Below, one piece after another: positions 26,623-36,573 of a stretch of DNA of 37,524 nt. How positions within the stretch are numbered: position 1 is the first letter of the stretch; every line of letters starts with the position of its first letter. The translations under genes and the position numbers were made by a program. The notes beneath the pieces are model-generated. The model made no database searches, had not been told where the DNA came from, and was given only the letters and a program-made list of their open reading frames with translations. The stretch spans positions 1-37,524 of the forward strand of contig CALISW010000155.1 of NCBI GenBank assembly GCA_938041655.1, in the 5' to 3' direction. This DNA comes from an uncultured Thiotrichales bacterium. GTDB lineage: Bacteria; Pseudomonadota; Gammaproteobacteria; CAZUMV01.

Positions 26623-27822
26623 GGACTTTGTCAGGGTTAAATCCACCAACACTTTGACTTCAAAGCCAACGGTGGGGTCATCGAACCAACCTCCAGCACC
26701 AATTGCGAAGTCTCTTCTATTGATTGGAGCGGTACCAACCAGCTTTGCCGTATTTTCATCAACTACTTCCCAGTTAAAATCTAGTGGCACGACTTTACTG
26801 ACACCTTTCAAATCCAGTACTCCATTGGCTCGATACTGCCCGCTTTCAAGTGATTCAAAACTGGTAGCGACATAAACAGCTTCTTGATATTTTTCAAACC
26901 AGAACCAATCCGTCAATGGCAGCAGTTCATCACGATCGTAATTATCGGTATCTACGGTCGTGGTATTAATGCTGACATCAAAGCTTGAACCTGCCAGGTC
27001 GGTGGGATCAAAATTTATCACTGGCGCAAATTCTGAAAACCCACCTTCAAATTCGATATCATCGTAAGTAGCAATAAACGTTAAAGAGCTGCTTTCGGCG
27101 TCCATTACCCATAGTGGAGCGGTCTTGGCTCCAGCAGAAACACCACTCACAGACTCTTGAGTAACAGCTTGCCCTGCCGACTGATCTTGATTCGCTGTAG
27201 ACGAAGGTGTTGAGTACGACATGGTATAAGCCAGGCCAACCCAGGCAGCACTCAAGCCCAACAAAAAGGCGAGTGTAGGAACAATCCCCAACCTCTCAGG
27301 CAACATTCGTGACAATAATGGAATACCAGCCAGATGATGCTTGAATGCCATAACCACATGCCCCGCCACTAACGCCGCGAGAATACAGAACAGTGTCCAA
27401 TGCGCTCTGGTAGCCGCTGTTTGAATATCTTTATCTGGCCCCATTAACATGGGTATTTCAAACAAGCCAAACCACCTGAATGGATAGTTCGCCGCTGAAT
27501 TCAAAATCCAACCACTCAGTGGTAACAAAATAGCGAAAGCATATAAAACCCAATGACCAAGATTTGCCAGTTTTAACTCCTGAGCTGTCATGCCACTGGG
27601 GTCTTGTGGCGCTGCGTGAGTAACGCGCCAGACCAAACGAAGAAACATCAAACCCAGAACCGTAATACCAACAGATTTATGCCACAAAAATAACTGCAGT
27701 TTTCCAGGCGACATTGCAGATTCATGTGCAATCCAGCCTAGTGTTGCCGCTACAAAAATACATAGTGCTATTAGCCAATGCATGCTCTTGGCAAAACGAT
27801 TCCAACTAACGTTGTCTGACAT
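26617..27822 (-). CDS. cytochrome b561 domain fused to periplasmic YceI domain
   Basis: From ATG at 27822 (RBS AAGGAG): 'FAKSMHWLIALCIFVAATLGWIAHE...LFLWHKSVGITVLGLMFLRLVWR' (b561) followed by 'WVMDAESSSLTFIATYDDIEFEGGFSEFAPVINFDP...LDLKGVSKVVPLDFNW' (YceI). Confidence 0.9.
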   Translation of the reverse strand: MSDNVSWNRFAKSMHWLIALCIFVAATLGWIAHESAMSPGKLQLFLWHKSVGITVLGLMFLRLVWRVTHAAPQDPSGMTAQELKLANLGHWVLYAFAILLPLSGWILNSAANYPFRWFGLFEIPMLMGPDKDIQTAATRAHWTLFCILAALVAGHVVMAFKHHLAGIPLLSRMLPERLGIVPTLAFLLGLSAAWVGLAYTMSYSTPSSTANQDQSAGQAVTQESVSGVSAGAKTAPLWVMDAESSSLTFIATYDDIEFEGGFSEFAPVINFDPTDLAGSSFDVSINTTTVDTDNYDRDELLPLTDWFWFEKYQEAVYVATSFESLESGQYRANGVLDLKGVSKVVPLDFNWEVVDENTAKLVGTAPINRRDFAIGAGGWFDDPTVGFEVKVLVDLTLTKSN

Positions 27823-27948
27823 GCGAACTCCTTGATTTTTTATATTGTTATTCATTGCTGATCGCTGTGCTATTAGTATAACCTTTCCATAGTACAAGCT
27901 GATGTTGCTTTTTTGTATCAACTTTCTGAATAACGGGTATAGCATAAG

Positions 27949-29376
27949 ATGATAACTCGCCGAACTGCACTGAAAGGGATTGCCGCTGGCGTGGTAAGCA
28001 CAGGCTTACCCAGTGCAAATGCTGTAACAGCAGACGCAACAGTAGACGTGATTGTTATTGGCGCAGGGCTTTCTGGCCTATATGCCGCATCACTGCTCGA
28101 AGAAATTGGCGCTACCGTTCAGGTCGTAGAAGCACGTGACCGGGTCGGTGGTCGTGTTCATACCAATTTTGATCTACCGGGTCACCCTGAATACGGCGCC
28201 AACACCATGGGTTCCGGTTATGCACGCACCATCAACACGGCTAAAAAACTCGGGGTTAAATTACTGGACTACACTCCACGCCTCGCCGCTGGTAGTCCGT
28301 TACAACTGGTAATCAATGATCAAGTTATTGCATCCGATAAATGGGCAGAATCTTCGCTGAACCCATTCGAGAATGACAAACGTAAACATATGCCATGGAG
28401 ACTAATTAGCTCGCAACTAAAGGAAAACCCTCTACCCACAGCCGCTGACTGGGTCAAACCCGAGTATTCGAAATACGATATCTCACTACAGGATTATTTA
28501 TTACAACTCGGTCTGACGGATGCAGAAATCAAACTCGCGTGGGACAACAGCCCTGGCTTTGGCACCTCTGCAGCTGACGTCTCTGCACTCACCTGGTTAT
28601 TTAATAACCGCTGGATAAAAGAACAAGTACAAATTGGTCGTTCACAATATACGGTGGTTGGCGGTAATCAGAAACTACCACAAGCGATGGCTGCCAGTCT
28701 TAAGAATGAAGTCATGCTCAACAAGGCTGTTACTGAAATAGACACCAGCACAAATCCAATGGTGAGCTTTGAAGATGGCTCAAAGTTATCCGCCAAACAT
28801 ATCATCTGTAGTGTGCCCTTCGCGACGCTGCGCAACATTTCTATTACTCCCAAGCTGAACAGAATTCAACGCACAGCGGTCAAGTCGCTGCAGTACTCAC
28901 GAGTTTCACGGTTGTTTCTGGTGCCACGCACACCCTTCTGGGAAAAAGATGGTCTATCAGAATCAATGTGGACCAATGGATTAGCCAGTGCCATATATGC
29001 CGCCAGGTTTGCCAAAGATAATAATGATGTGACCGGTCTTTCAGTCAGTGTGCGCGGCTGGGGAGCCGACCGACTCGATCGTCTCGGTCCCGAGGGTGCC
29101 GCACAAGCCGTGATCAAACAAATTGAAAAGATAAGACCGGCAGCCAAAGGACAACTGGAATTTGGTGCCTATAAATCATGGTGGATGGAACCCTATTCGG
29201 CTGGAGCATGGGCGGTACCCGCACCAGGACAAGTCAGTTCGTTATTACCTGAGATGAGCAAGCCTCATGGACAGCTCTATTTCTGCGGTGAACATACCGC
29301 AATCACTCAACGCGGTATGGAAGGTGCTATGGAATCTGCGGAACGTGCAGTGATAGAACTCGCCACTGCGATGTAG
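27949..29376 (+). CDS. flavin monoamine oxidase family protein with Tat-like signal
   Basis: 475 aa; 'MITRRTALKGIAAG' twin-Arg, 'DVIVIGAGLSGLYAASLLEEIGATVQVVEARDRVGGRV', C-terminal 'GQLYFCGEHTAITQRGMEGAMESAERAV'. Confidence 0.9.
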   Translation: MITRRTALKGIAAGVVSTGLPSANAVTADATVDVIVIGAGLSGLYAASLLEEIGATVQVVEARDRVGGRVHTNFDLPGHPEYGANTMGSGYARTINTAKKLGVKLLDYTPRLAAGSPLQLVINDQVIASDKWAESSLNPFENDKRKHMPWRLISSQLKENPLPTAADWVKPEYSKYDISLQDYLLQLGLTDAEIKLAWDNSPGFGTSAADVSALTWLFNNRWIKEQVQIGRSQYTVVGGNQKLPQAMAASLKNEVMLNKAVTEIDTSTNPMVSFEDGSKLSAKHIICSVPFATLRNISITPKLNRIQRTAVKSLQYSRVSRLFLVPRTPFWEKDGLSESMWTNGLASAIYAARFAKDNNDVTGLSVSVRGWGADRLDRLGPEGAAQAVIKQIEKIRPAAKGQLEFGAYKSWWMEPYSAGAWAVPAPGQVSSLLPEMSKPHGQLYFCGEHTAITQRGMEGAMESAERAVIELATAM

Positions 29377-29391
29377 CCAACGGTAGCTGAC

Positions 29392-30978
29392 TCAACCTAA
29401 ACCAATAACCCCTGGGTTGATAACGCCATCTTGATCGAGTGAAGTTTTAATATCAGCCAGTAGTTTTGCTGCCGCAGGATTGAGTCGCTGCTGATAATCG
29501 TAGGCACGCCCAATCTGAAAGAAACTTGCTGAGTGTTTAACGTAAAGCTCGATCAAATCAGACTTCATACCATCAACATATTCTCGCGCTTCAGGATTGT
29601 CATCATAGACAGGCAAGCTAGCCAGGTACTCTGCATCCAGCACGCGTTCATGATACACACTGCGTGCATCAGGCCAGTAAATCGCTATTTCATAAAGAAA
29701 ACCACTGGAACCAACACTGGTAAACATACCACCAGTCCATATTCCATAGCGGTCCATATCATCTTTGCGCTCACCATAAAATTCTTGCAGAGCCGCATGA
29801 AACAACGGTGCCTGACTATGACTCATAACACCATGTAAAGGCACCCAACGTTCTCCCGCCAACCCCAGGGTATTGAAGAGCGGGGCAAAGGGCATACCTC
29901 TCACAACACTCGGGACGGTATTCATGATCTCCTCACCATGTGACGAAAGAACGACACGCAAACGAGCCAGCTTGGCTTTTACCTCTGCGTCACTAGAACC
30001 ATCAATAATATAATGGCACGCGAATTTAATGTTCTTAATCGTACGCTTCGTACCAAAAGCGATTTTGAATAGCTGCGGCAAACCACGGAAAAAACCGTGC
30101 GTTTTAAATACTGTTGTGATTATTTCCAGATACCGCCCAGCATTTTCTTCTTTACCTAACTGCCCCTGACTCAGCGCAGCATCTAACGCAAAGTTTTCAT
30201 CATCCAACCCCTCCAGAGAACTGGCCCGCATACCGGCATGTAACGAATTGAAACCCTCAAAGGCAAATGAAGCCGCCCTGAAGTAGGCCTTGCTTCGAAT
30301 CAATGGCAGAGTGATGCTTGCTTTAATTCCAAAGGCACCACAATCGCCAGTAAATAAACCTGTCAAATCAGGCCCAAAATGTCGCACTCCAGCTGCACCG
30401 CCTGCCGCAGCAGCACCAGTAGTCAAAATCTCTCCATTGGCTAACACAATATCCATACCAAGAACCGAGTCTGCTGATATGCCATAACCACCTGATCCAT
30501 GACTGATCGAATTCTGACTGAGAGAACCACCAATAGTGGCTGCGATACCAGAAAACGGACCCCAAAAAGGCGTTCTCCAACCTTCCGCATCCAGACTGGT
30601 TTTTAACTGCGCCCAGGTCACACCGGCACCAACGGTTACCGTCGCATTGGTATCGTCAATTTCAACTGACGACAGATCACCAAGATCAAGCAAGACATAC
30701 TCGAGATCTTTGGCAACGTATCCATCTGAATAAGAAGCACCACCTCCACGTGGTATGACCTGCAATTTGCTGGTACTGGCTACTTTGATCGCAGCCGTTA
30801 ATGCATTGATGCTTGCTGGTCGCACTCCAATAACTGGCATATCACCAGCCCGATAAATATCCGTACTCAGGTATTTGAGCTCATCATTATCGGTGATCAA
30901 CTCATCATCACTACAACCACCAGCCAAAGCTGCCTCAATAAATTTTTGTTGTGTATTCATGCTACTCCTTGGAGACAA
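29392..30978 (-). CDS. FAD-binding (PCMH-type) oxidoreductase
   Basis: 528 aa; 'GVRPASINALTAAIKVASTSKLQVIPRGGGASYSDGYV...VTVGAGVTWAQLKTSLDAEGWRTPFWGPFSGIAATIGGSLSQNSI', C-terminal 'SLDQDGVINPGV'. Confidence 0.9.
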   Translation of the reverse strand: MSPRSSMNTQQKFIEAALAGGCSDDELITDNDELKYLSTDIYRAGDMPVIGVRPASINALTAAIKVASTSKLQVIPRGGGASYSDGYVAKDLEYVLLDLGDLSSVEIDDTNATVTVGAGVTWAQLKTSLDAEGWRTPFWGPFSGIAATIGGSLSQNSISHGSGGYGISADSVLGMDIVLANGEILTTGAAAAGGAAGVRHFGPDLTGLFTGDCGAFGIKASITLPLIRSKAYFRAASFAFEGFNSLHAGMRASSLEGLDDENFALDAALSQGQLGKEENAGRYLEIITTVFKTHGFFRGLPQLFKIAFGTKRTIKNIKFACHYIIDGSSDAEVKAKLARLRVVLSSHGEEIMNTVPSVVRGMPFAPLFNTLGLAGERWVPLHGVMSHSQAPLFHAALQEFYGERKDDMDRYGIWTGGMFTSVGSSGFLYEIAIYWPDARSVYHERVLDAEYLASLPVYDDNPEAREYVDGMKSDLIELYVKHSASFFQIGRAYDYQQRLNPAAAKLLADIKTSLDQDGVINPGVIGLG

Positions 30979-31101
30979 TGACTAAGATACAGCCATTATT
31001 GTTAATAGATTAAGTGCTGCAGTATGCAATACCAGTGCACCGACACCATTATCCACTTCCGGATTGTTTCATTGTATGAATCAGCTCTACAGATCAGCTC
31101 T

Positions 31102-31566
31102 CTAGTCCAATGGCAGTTGCGTGGTACGCTTCATCGTTTCCATCACAAAGCTGGCGCTGACATCAAATAAATCAGCCGCAATCAACTTCTTGTATAACTC
31201 ATCATAATCTTTCATATCTTTTACGACCGCCTTGATCAGATAATCCAGATCACCACTCATGCGATAAGCCTCAAGCACGGCCGGAATCGTACTGGTGACC
31301 TCGCGGAAGGTTTTCATCCACTCTTCATTATGTTGATTGGTACGAACCGATATATACACCGTCAGTGGCAGATCGACTTGCTCTTCATCCAGCAACGCAA
31401 CCCGAGCCCGAATCACACCATCCGATTCGAGTTTCTGTATTCGTCGCCAGCACGCTGATTTAGAGATTCCAATTTGATCGGCAATGGTACCAACAGGCAA
31501 GACCGCATCCACCTGAATCCGTTTCAGTATTTTTCTGTCTAAACTGTCCATTGTTTCCACCACCAA
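31102..31566 (-). CDS. Lrp/AsnC family transcriptional regulator
   Basis: 154 aa; 'MDSLDRKILKRIQVDAVLPVGTIADQIGISKSACWRRIQKLESDGVIRARVALLD'. Confidence 0.94.
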   Translation of the reverse strand: MVVETMDSLDRKILKRIQVDAVLPVGTIADQIGISKSACWRRIQKLESDGVIRARVALLDEEQVDLPLTVYISVRTNQHNEEWMKTFREVTSTIPAVLEAYRMSGDLDYLIKAVVKDMKDYDELYKKLIAADLFDVSASFVMETMKRTTQLPLD

Positions 31567-31710
31567 GGCGCATTGAGGATATTGTTTCGATTATAAGTAT
31601 ATTTTTGGGTTTTTGTTCTATTTATTACCTGCAAAATGCAGCATTTAGGTACAAAATACACACTTAAACAACATAAAATGCCATCCGTTAATCGATTACT
31701 CATTATCACC

Positions 31711-33402
31711 ATGAACAACCCGGCTCTGATTCAAACTATTCGCGAAGCTGTGATCGGCGATCGCACCATCATCAATACCTCGTTTGGTGAAAAACCCTTG
31801 GTGTATGCCGACTACACCGCTTCTGGCAGAAGTGTGAAATTTCTTGAGCAATACATTCATGACAGCGTTTTACCCTACTACGCTAATACGCATACCGAGA
31901 CCTCATTCACCGGCGCACAAAGCACTGCCCTGCGTGAACAGGCGCGTCAAATAATTCGTCAGTCAATAAATGCCAATGATGAGGATCAGATTATCTTTTG
32001 TGGTTCAGGTGCAACGGCGGCAGTGAATAAGCTGATCGATATTCTAAACATGAAATTGCCTGCTGATCTGGACCAACAATATCAACTGCAACAAACCATT
32101 CCTGCGGATCAGAAGCCAGTGGTGTTTATTGGCCCCTATGAACACCATAGTAACGAACTCCCATGGCGCGAGACGATTGCCGATGTGGTTCGAATCCCGT
32201 TAAACACTGAGGGCAAGATAGATCAGGAGATACTGACAACACAACTTAAAAAGTATCAGGATAGACCACTTAAAATAGGCAGCTTTTCAGCGGCTTCCAA
32301 TGTCACCGGCATCAAAAGCGAGGTGGTCACTATCACCGCCCTGTTACATCAATATGATGCGTACAGCTTTTGGGACTACGCCGCTGCCGCGCCCTATATT
32401 GCAATCGACATGAACCCGGTAACAGAAGATGACAGCCACAAAGATGCCGTCTTTATCTCTCCGCATAAATTTGTTGGCGGACCAGGTACACCAGGCATTC
32501 TGGTGGTAAAACAATGGTTATTAAAAAATACTGTGCCTGCATCACCGGGCGGTGGAACGGTACGTTATGTAACACCGGATGATCATCAGTATTTAGAAAA
32601 TGCTGAAAGACGAGAAGAAGGTGGTACACCAGGTATTGTTGAATCCGTTCGCGCCGGTCTGGTCTTCAAGTTACAACAAGAAGTTGGCATTGATACCATA
32701 GAACAACTCGAACTTGCATTTACCGAACGTGCGATTAAACGTCTTAAACAAATCGACAACATTGAGATACTTGGAAATGATGAGTGCGATCGTCTGGCTA
32801 TTTTTTCTTTGCGCTTCAAACACGGCGATGAAGATCTGCACTATGGCTTCGTCGTTGCTCTATTGAATGACTTGTTTGGCATACAGGCGCGCGGTGGCTG
32901 TTCATGCGCCGGTCCTTATGGGCATGAGTTATTGGGAATGAGTATTGCTCACAGCAAAGCGTTGGAAGCCGAGTTAAGCAATGGCCTGATGATCATGCGA
33001 CCGGGTTGGGTACGCCTTAACTTCAACTATTTTATTGACGAAGAAACGTTCGAGTATTTGCTCGATGCACTGGAACTGATCGCCACGCACGGTTGGCGCT
33101 TGCTTCCCTTCTATTCATTCAACACTGACAGCGGCAACTGGTGTTTTCAAAATAGAAAGCCGGTAATGGTGGCTGAGATTACCGAAACGAATATTGAAGA
33201 GTTAGCGAACAATAGCGCTGTTGGTAAAATCTATAACAAGCCATTAAGCGAAATGCTCAAGCTGGCTGAAAAAGAACTAACGCAGGTTGATCGCACTGAA
33301 GTACGATATACAGTCGATTTACCACAAAGCGCTGAAAAGCTGAGATGGTTTGCACTGCCGCAAAATATTGACCTCAACAGCGACGCCCGGATTAGTGCCT
33401 AA
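31711..33402 (+). CDS. aminotransferase class V-fold PLP-dependent enzyme (cysteine desulfurase / selenocysteine lyase-like)
   Basis: From ATG at 31711: 'VYADYTASGRSVKFLEQYI', 'FCGSGATAAVNKLIDIL', 'DAVFISPHKFVGGPGTPGILVVK' (PLP Lys), 'ARGGCSCAGPYGHELLG'. Confidence 0.9.
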   Translation: MNNPALIQTIREAVIGDRTIINTSFGEKPLVYADYTASGRSVKFLEQYIHDSVLPYYANTHTETSFTGAQSTALREQARQIIRQSINANDEDQIIFCGSGATAAVNKLIDILNMKLPADLDQQYQLQQTIPADQKPVVFIGPYEHHSNELPWRETIADVVRIPLNTEGKIDQEILTTQLKKYQDRPLKIGSFSAASNVTGIKSEVVTITALLHQYDAYSFWDYAAAAPYIAIDMNPVTEDDSHKDAVFISPHKFVGGPGTPGILVVKQWLLKNTVPASPGGGTVRYVTPDDHQYLENAERREEGGTPGIVESVRAGLVFKLQQEVGIDTIEQLELAFTERAIKRLKQIDNIEILGNDECDRLAIFSLRFKHGDEDLHYGFVVALLNDLFGIQARGGCSCAGPYGHELLGMSIAHSKALEAELSNGLMIMRPGWVRLNFNYFIDEETFEYLLDALELIATHGWRLLPFYSFNTDSGNWCFQNRKPVMVAEITETNIEELANNSAVGKIYNKPLSEMLKLAEKELTQVDRTEVRYTVDLPQSAEKLRWFALPQNIDLNSDARISA

Positions 33403-33413
33403 ACACTCTCATG

Positions 33414-34232
33414 CTATAAATTAAATCGGGCGCAGGTACAGCCAACCGCAAAGATCGGTATTGGCGCAAAGAAGTGAACATCGGCGGTAGCGCCTTTGGC
33501 AGCAGCCGCAGTAGCGATGAAGGTACGTATCTCAAACCCGCCCTGCCCGGCATCGTTATAGGTCTGCACATCATCGTAAGCCAGCATCGCATCCTTATCA
33601 TTGCGCTTGAATTTCTCCAGAAAATCACGATCCCACTCTTCATTAATTTTTCCTGAGTCGGGGGTTGCTGGCCAATGCGAAATGCCACCAGTACCGACCA
33701 GCGCCACTTTCTCTGGCACCGCGTCACAAGCACGGCGCAAGGCTTCACCAAATTCCCAGGCACGGTGTAGCGGAGTGAGTGGTGGTCCCTGACAATTAAT
33801 ATTGACCGGGATAATCGGTAAATCATAATCAGGTGTCAAAAAGTGTAGCGGCACCATAATGCCATGATCAAACTTCCACTCTTCAGCAAAAGCAGTGTCA
33901 ACCGTTTGCATCACCTCGGAGATAATGCGCATCGAAAGTTCTGGCGAACCCGGTACTTTGTGTGGTTGTATCTTGAGCCAGTCAGGATCTTCAATTGGAC
34001 CAGAGTATTCATCACCCATGCCAATACAGAAAGCCGGCATGTTATTCATGAAAAAGTTAGCGAAGTGCTCTGCACCGACTACGATCAAAGCTTCAGCACC
34101 GGAGTTTTTAATATCCTGACGCATAATCTCAAGATTGGCATAAAACTCATCCCGCACCACAGGATCAGCACGCTCGGCACGTGCAGTAATTCCTGGCGCA
34201 TGACTACATACACCTGCATAGACCAATGCCAT
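33414..34232 (-). CDS. class III extradiol ring-cleavage dioxygenase, LigB-type catalytic subunit
   Basis: 272 aa; candidate metal/catalytic residues in 'CSHAPG', 'VGAEHFANFF', 'FDHGIMVPL', 'GTGGISHWP' and 'GGFEIRTFIAT'; good RBS AGGAGG. Confidence 0.85.
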   Translation of the reverse strand: MALVYAGVCSHAPGITARAERADPVVRDEFYANLEIMRQDIKNSGAEALIVVGAEHFANFFMNNMPAFCIGMGDEYSGPIEDPDWLKIQPHKVPGSPELSMRIISEVMQTVDTAFAEEWKFDHGIMVPLHFLTPDYDLPIIPVNINCQGPPLTPLHRAWEFGEALRRACDAVPEKVALVGTGGISHWPATPDSGKINEEWDRDFLEKFKRNDKDAMLAYDDVQTYNDAGQGGFEIRTFIATAAAAKGATADVHFFAPIPIFAVGCTCARFNL

Positions 34233-34579
34233 TAGTCGACCTCCTGTTTCGCTTCCGTGTCTTTAGTGAAGTTATCACCACCACCTGTCATGGCATACAC
34301 GCCAGCACGCACCGCACCATGCTCGGTAACACCATCACGCATGGATTGCAGATAGTCATCCCATTCAATTTTATGAAAAGCGGCAAAGTGCATCAGGATT
34401 TGACCATTTACACCCAACACATAAAGCAAACCGATGTCGGGCTTTTTTAGCGCGGTTCGCTCTTCTTCGGTGAGCGTGTACTTTCCCAACAAACTCTCAA
34501 CATCATCAAGATATTGCTGCTGCACTCCAGCGTCCCGGTTCAGCTCGTACAACACTTTTTGTAAATAATACAAACTCAT
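34232..34579 (-). CDS. LigA-like small subunit of extradiol dioxygenase
   Basis: From ATG 34579: 'LQKVLYELNRDAGVQQQYLDDVESLLGKYTLTEEERTALKKPDIGLLYVLGVNGQILMHFAAFHK'; TAATG overlap with the LigB-type gene. Confidence 0.75.
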   Translation of the reverse strand: MSLYYLQKVLYELNRDAGVQQQYLDDVESLLGKYTLTEEERTALKKPDIGLLYVLGVNGQILMHFAAFHKIEWDDYLQSMRDGVTEHGAVRAGVYAMTGGGDNFTKDTEAKQEVD

Positions 34580-34580
34580 C

Positions 34581-35378
34581 TTAATACCCTGCCGACTTTT
34601 CGCTATCTGCATTCGTAATAAATTCAGCCGCCAATTGTTTAGTGGCATTAGCCAAGAGTGCCGCATCAACACCGACACCTATAAAGCTGGCGTTAGCCGC
34701 CACATAGGTTTCAACCAATTCTTTGGTCACTGCCAATACACCGGCATGTTTGCCCGCTGCAATAATGGTTTTAAAAGCATTTTCAATGGCGCTTACCACT
34801 TCAGGATGACCCAGGTTGCCGATGTAGCCCATAGAAGCCGACAAATCGGAGGGTCCAATGAACACGGCATCGACACCATCAACCGCCACAATCTCATCAA
34901 TGTTCTTCAAGCCTTCAACTGATTCAATTTGCACGATCAAACAAATTTCTTGATTGGCATGCTGTAAATAATCTGCAGTTCGATTCCAGTTAGCGGCTCT
35001 GGCCATAGACGTACCCAAACCTCGAATACCCATTGGTGGGTAGTAAGATGCCTGGACTAATTGCTGCGCTTGTTCGGCAGTATCTACCATAGGTATCAAC
35101 AGCGTTTGTACGCCAATATCAAGATACTGCTTGATCAATGCAGTCTGCCCTTCTACCGGACGCACGATAGTTGAAACGGGGTGCGGCTCGATGGCCTGCA
35201 AATGATGAAGTACTGAATTCAGGTCGAACGGCCCATGCTCGGCATCAATTAGCACCCAGTCGAAGCCGGCACCAGCACCAATCTCAGCCACGGTGGTATC
35301 TGGTATACCCATCCATAAACCGAACAATGGCTTATCGCCAGTCAGAGATTGTTTAAAAAGATTCTTCTTAATCGACAT
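34581..35378 (-). CDS. hpaI: HpcH/HpaI family 4-hydroxy-2-oxoheptane-1,7-dioate aldolase
   Basis: 265 aa; 'GAGFDWVLIDAEHGPFDLNSVLHHLQAIEPHP', 'YPPMGIRGLGTSMARAANWNRTADYLQHANQEICLIVQIES', 'GVDAVFIGPSDLSASMGY'. Confidence 0.92.
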   Translation of the reverse strand: MSIKKNLFKQSLTGDKPLFGLWMGIPDTTVAEIGAGAGFDWVLIDAEHGPFDLNSVLHHLQAIEPHPVSTIVRPVEGQTALIKQYLDIGVQTLLIPMVDTAEQAQQLVQASYYPPMGIRGLGTSMARAANWNRTADYLQHANQEICLIVQIESVEGLKNIDEIVAVDGVDAVFIGPSDLSASMGYIGNLGHPEVVSAIENAFKTIIAAGKHAGVLAVTKELVETYVAANASFIGVGVDAALLANATKQLAAEFITNADSEKSAGY

Positions 35379-35387
35379 AACACTGAC

Positions 35388-36191
35388 TCATATAAAATTG
35401 ACAGAAATGTCACCTAACGGCCCGTATTCAGCCGTAATCTTATCACCTGCTTTCACCTTTACCGGCGCAGTAAATGAACCGGACAATAAGATCTGCCCTG
35501 GCTCGAGCGCAATATCATGTTTGGCAAAGCGCTTGGCAATCCAGCAGATACCGTTGGCTGGATGATCCAGTACTGCCGCGGCCAGACCGGTTTGCTCGAC
35601 CACATCATTTTGTTTGACGATAGCACCACACCAACGCAAATCAACATCCGTTGCTGATACTTTATTATCACCCATAATTATGCCGGCGTTAGCCGCATTG
35701 TCTGAGATCGTGTCACATACCGTTCTGGTGTAGCCAGTCACCGGGTGTATGCGGAAACTGCGTGCTGCGATCAACTCAAATGCTGGCACTACATAATCCG
35801 TAGCAGCTATCACTTGCTCACGCGTGACATTTTCACCAAATAACCTATCCTTGAGTACAAACGCCAGCTCGACTTCTATTTGCGGGTCAGTAAAGTCTGC
35901 CGCAACAATCTCGCTCCGATTGGCAAAGACCATATCATCGAGTAACACGCCATAATCTGGCGTTTCAATTTTCATAACCCGCTGCATAGCGCGTGAGGTT
36001 AAACCAATTTTATAACCAACCACTTTCCGACCATTCTGTATTTTTTGGTCGACCCAGCTGGACTGAATCGCATAGGCGTCTTCCATATCCATTTGCGGAT
36101 GTGTCAAGGTCACCGGATCAATCTGCACCCGATCCTGTTCAGCTTGATATAAATCAGCCGCTGCTTTTTGTATTTCGTTCTCAGTCAGCAC
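35388..36191 (-). CDS. hpaH: 2-oxo-hept-4-ene-1,7-dioate hydratase
   Basis: 267 aa; 'VGYKIGLTSRAMQRVMKIETPDYGVLLDDMVF', 'TISDNAANAGIIMG', 'LDHPANGICWIAKRFAKHDIALEPGQILLSGSFTAPV' as in HpaH. Confidence 0.93.
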   Translation of the reverse strand: MLTENEIQKAAADLYQAEQDRVQIDPVTLTHPQMDMEDAYAIQSSWVDQKIQNGRKVVGYKIGLTSRAMQRVMKIETPDYGVLLDDMVFANRSEIVAADFTDPQIEVELAFVLKDRLFGENVTREQVIAATDYVVPAFELIAARSFRIHPVTGYTRTVCDTISDNAANAGIIMGDNKVSATDVDLRWCGAIVKQNDVVEQTGLAAAVLDHPANGICWIAKRFAKHDIALEPGQILLSGSFTAPVKVKAGDKITAEYGPLGDISVNFI

Positions 36192-36570
36192 TGATATAGT
36201 CCGCGATATTGTTTTTATTGAACTTGGTCACCGGCTCCAACTCTTTCATCTCAAATGATAACGCCATACCATGCGACTCAAAATGAGATTCAAAATGTTT
36301 GCTATAAACTGCAAAAATTAAATCCGCCGCACTCTTGCGATCTTCTAATGAACGTCCTACGCCGAGCTTGATCTCTAGATGAGCAAAGGTATGTTCGGGG
36401 TTGCCATCTGCCATACGATATTGATGACAAACATAAGCCCGACCGCGCAGACCTTTTCTCGGAAATAACCCGGTAGATTCTGCCGCATCGTGCAAATCAG
36501 CGAACAACTGCTGAATCGATTCGTCAGTTTCACCCAGGTTATCTGAGTACTCCAAAATAAAATGTGCCAT
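36181..36570 (-). CDS. hpaF: 5-carboxymethyl-2-hydroxymuconate delta-isomerase
   Basis: 129 aa; 'MAHFILEYSDNLGE', 'ATGLFPRKGLRGRAY'-like region, 'YRMADGNPEHTFAHLEIKLGVGRSLEDRKSAADLIFAVYSKHFESHFESHGMALSFEMKEL'. Confidence 0.92.
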   Translation of the reverse strand: MAHFILEYSDNLGETDESIQQLFADLHDAAESTGLFPRKGLRGRAYVCHQYRMADGNPEHTFAHLEIKLGVGRSLEDRKSAADLIFAVYSKHFESHFESHGMALSFEMKELEPVTKFNKNNIADYISAD

Positions 36571-36573
36571 CGT

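Noticed and set aside
29533-30733. Plus-strand ORFs antisense to the FAD oxidoreductase
   Set aside because: Shadow ORFs opposite a well-supported CDS; no protein-like composition.
34580-34678. N-terminal extension of the LigA-like ORF (34678 start)
   Set aside because: The first 33 residues overlap the hpaI 3' end; ATG at 34579, one nt after the hpaI stop, is the more plausible start.
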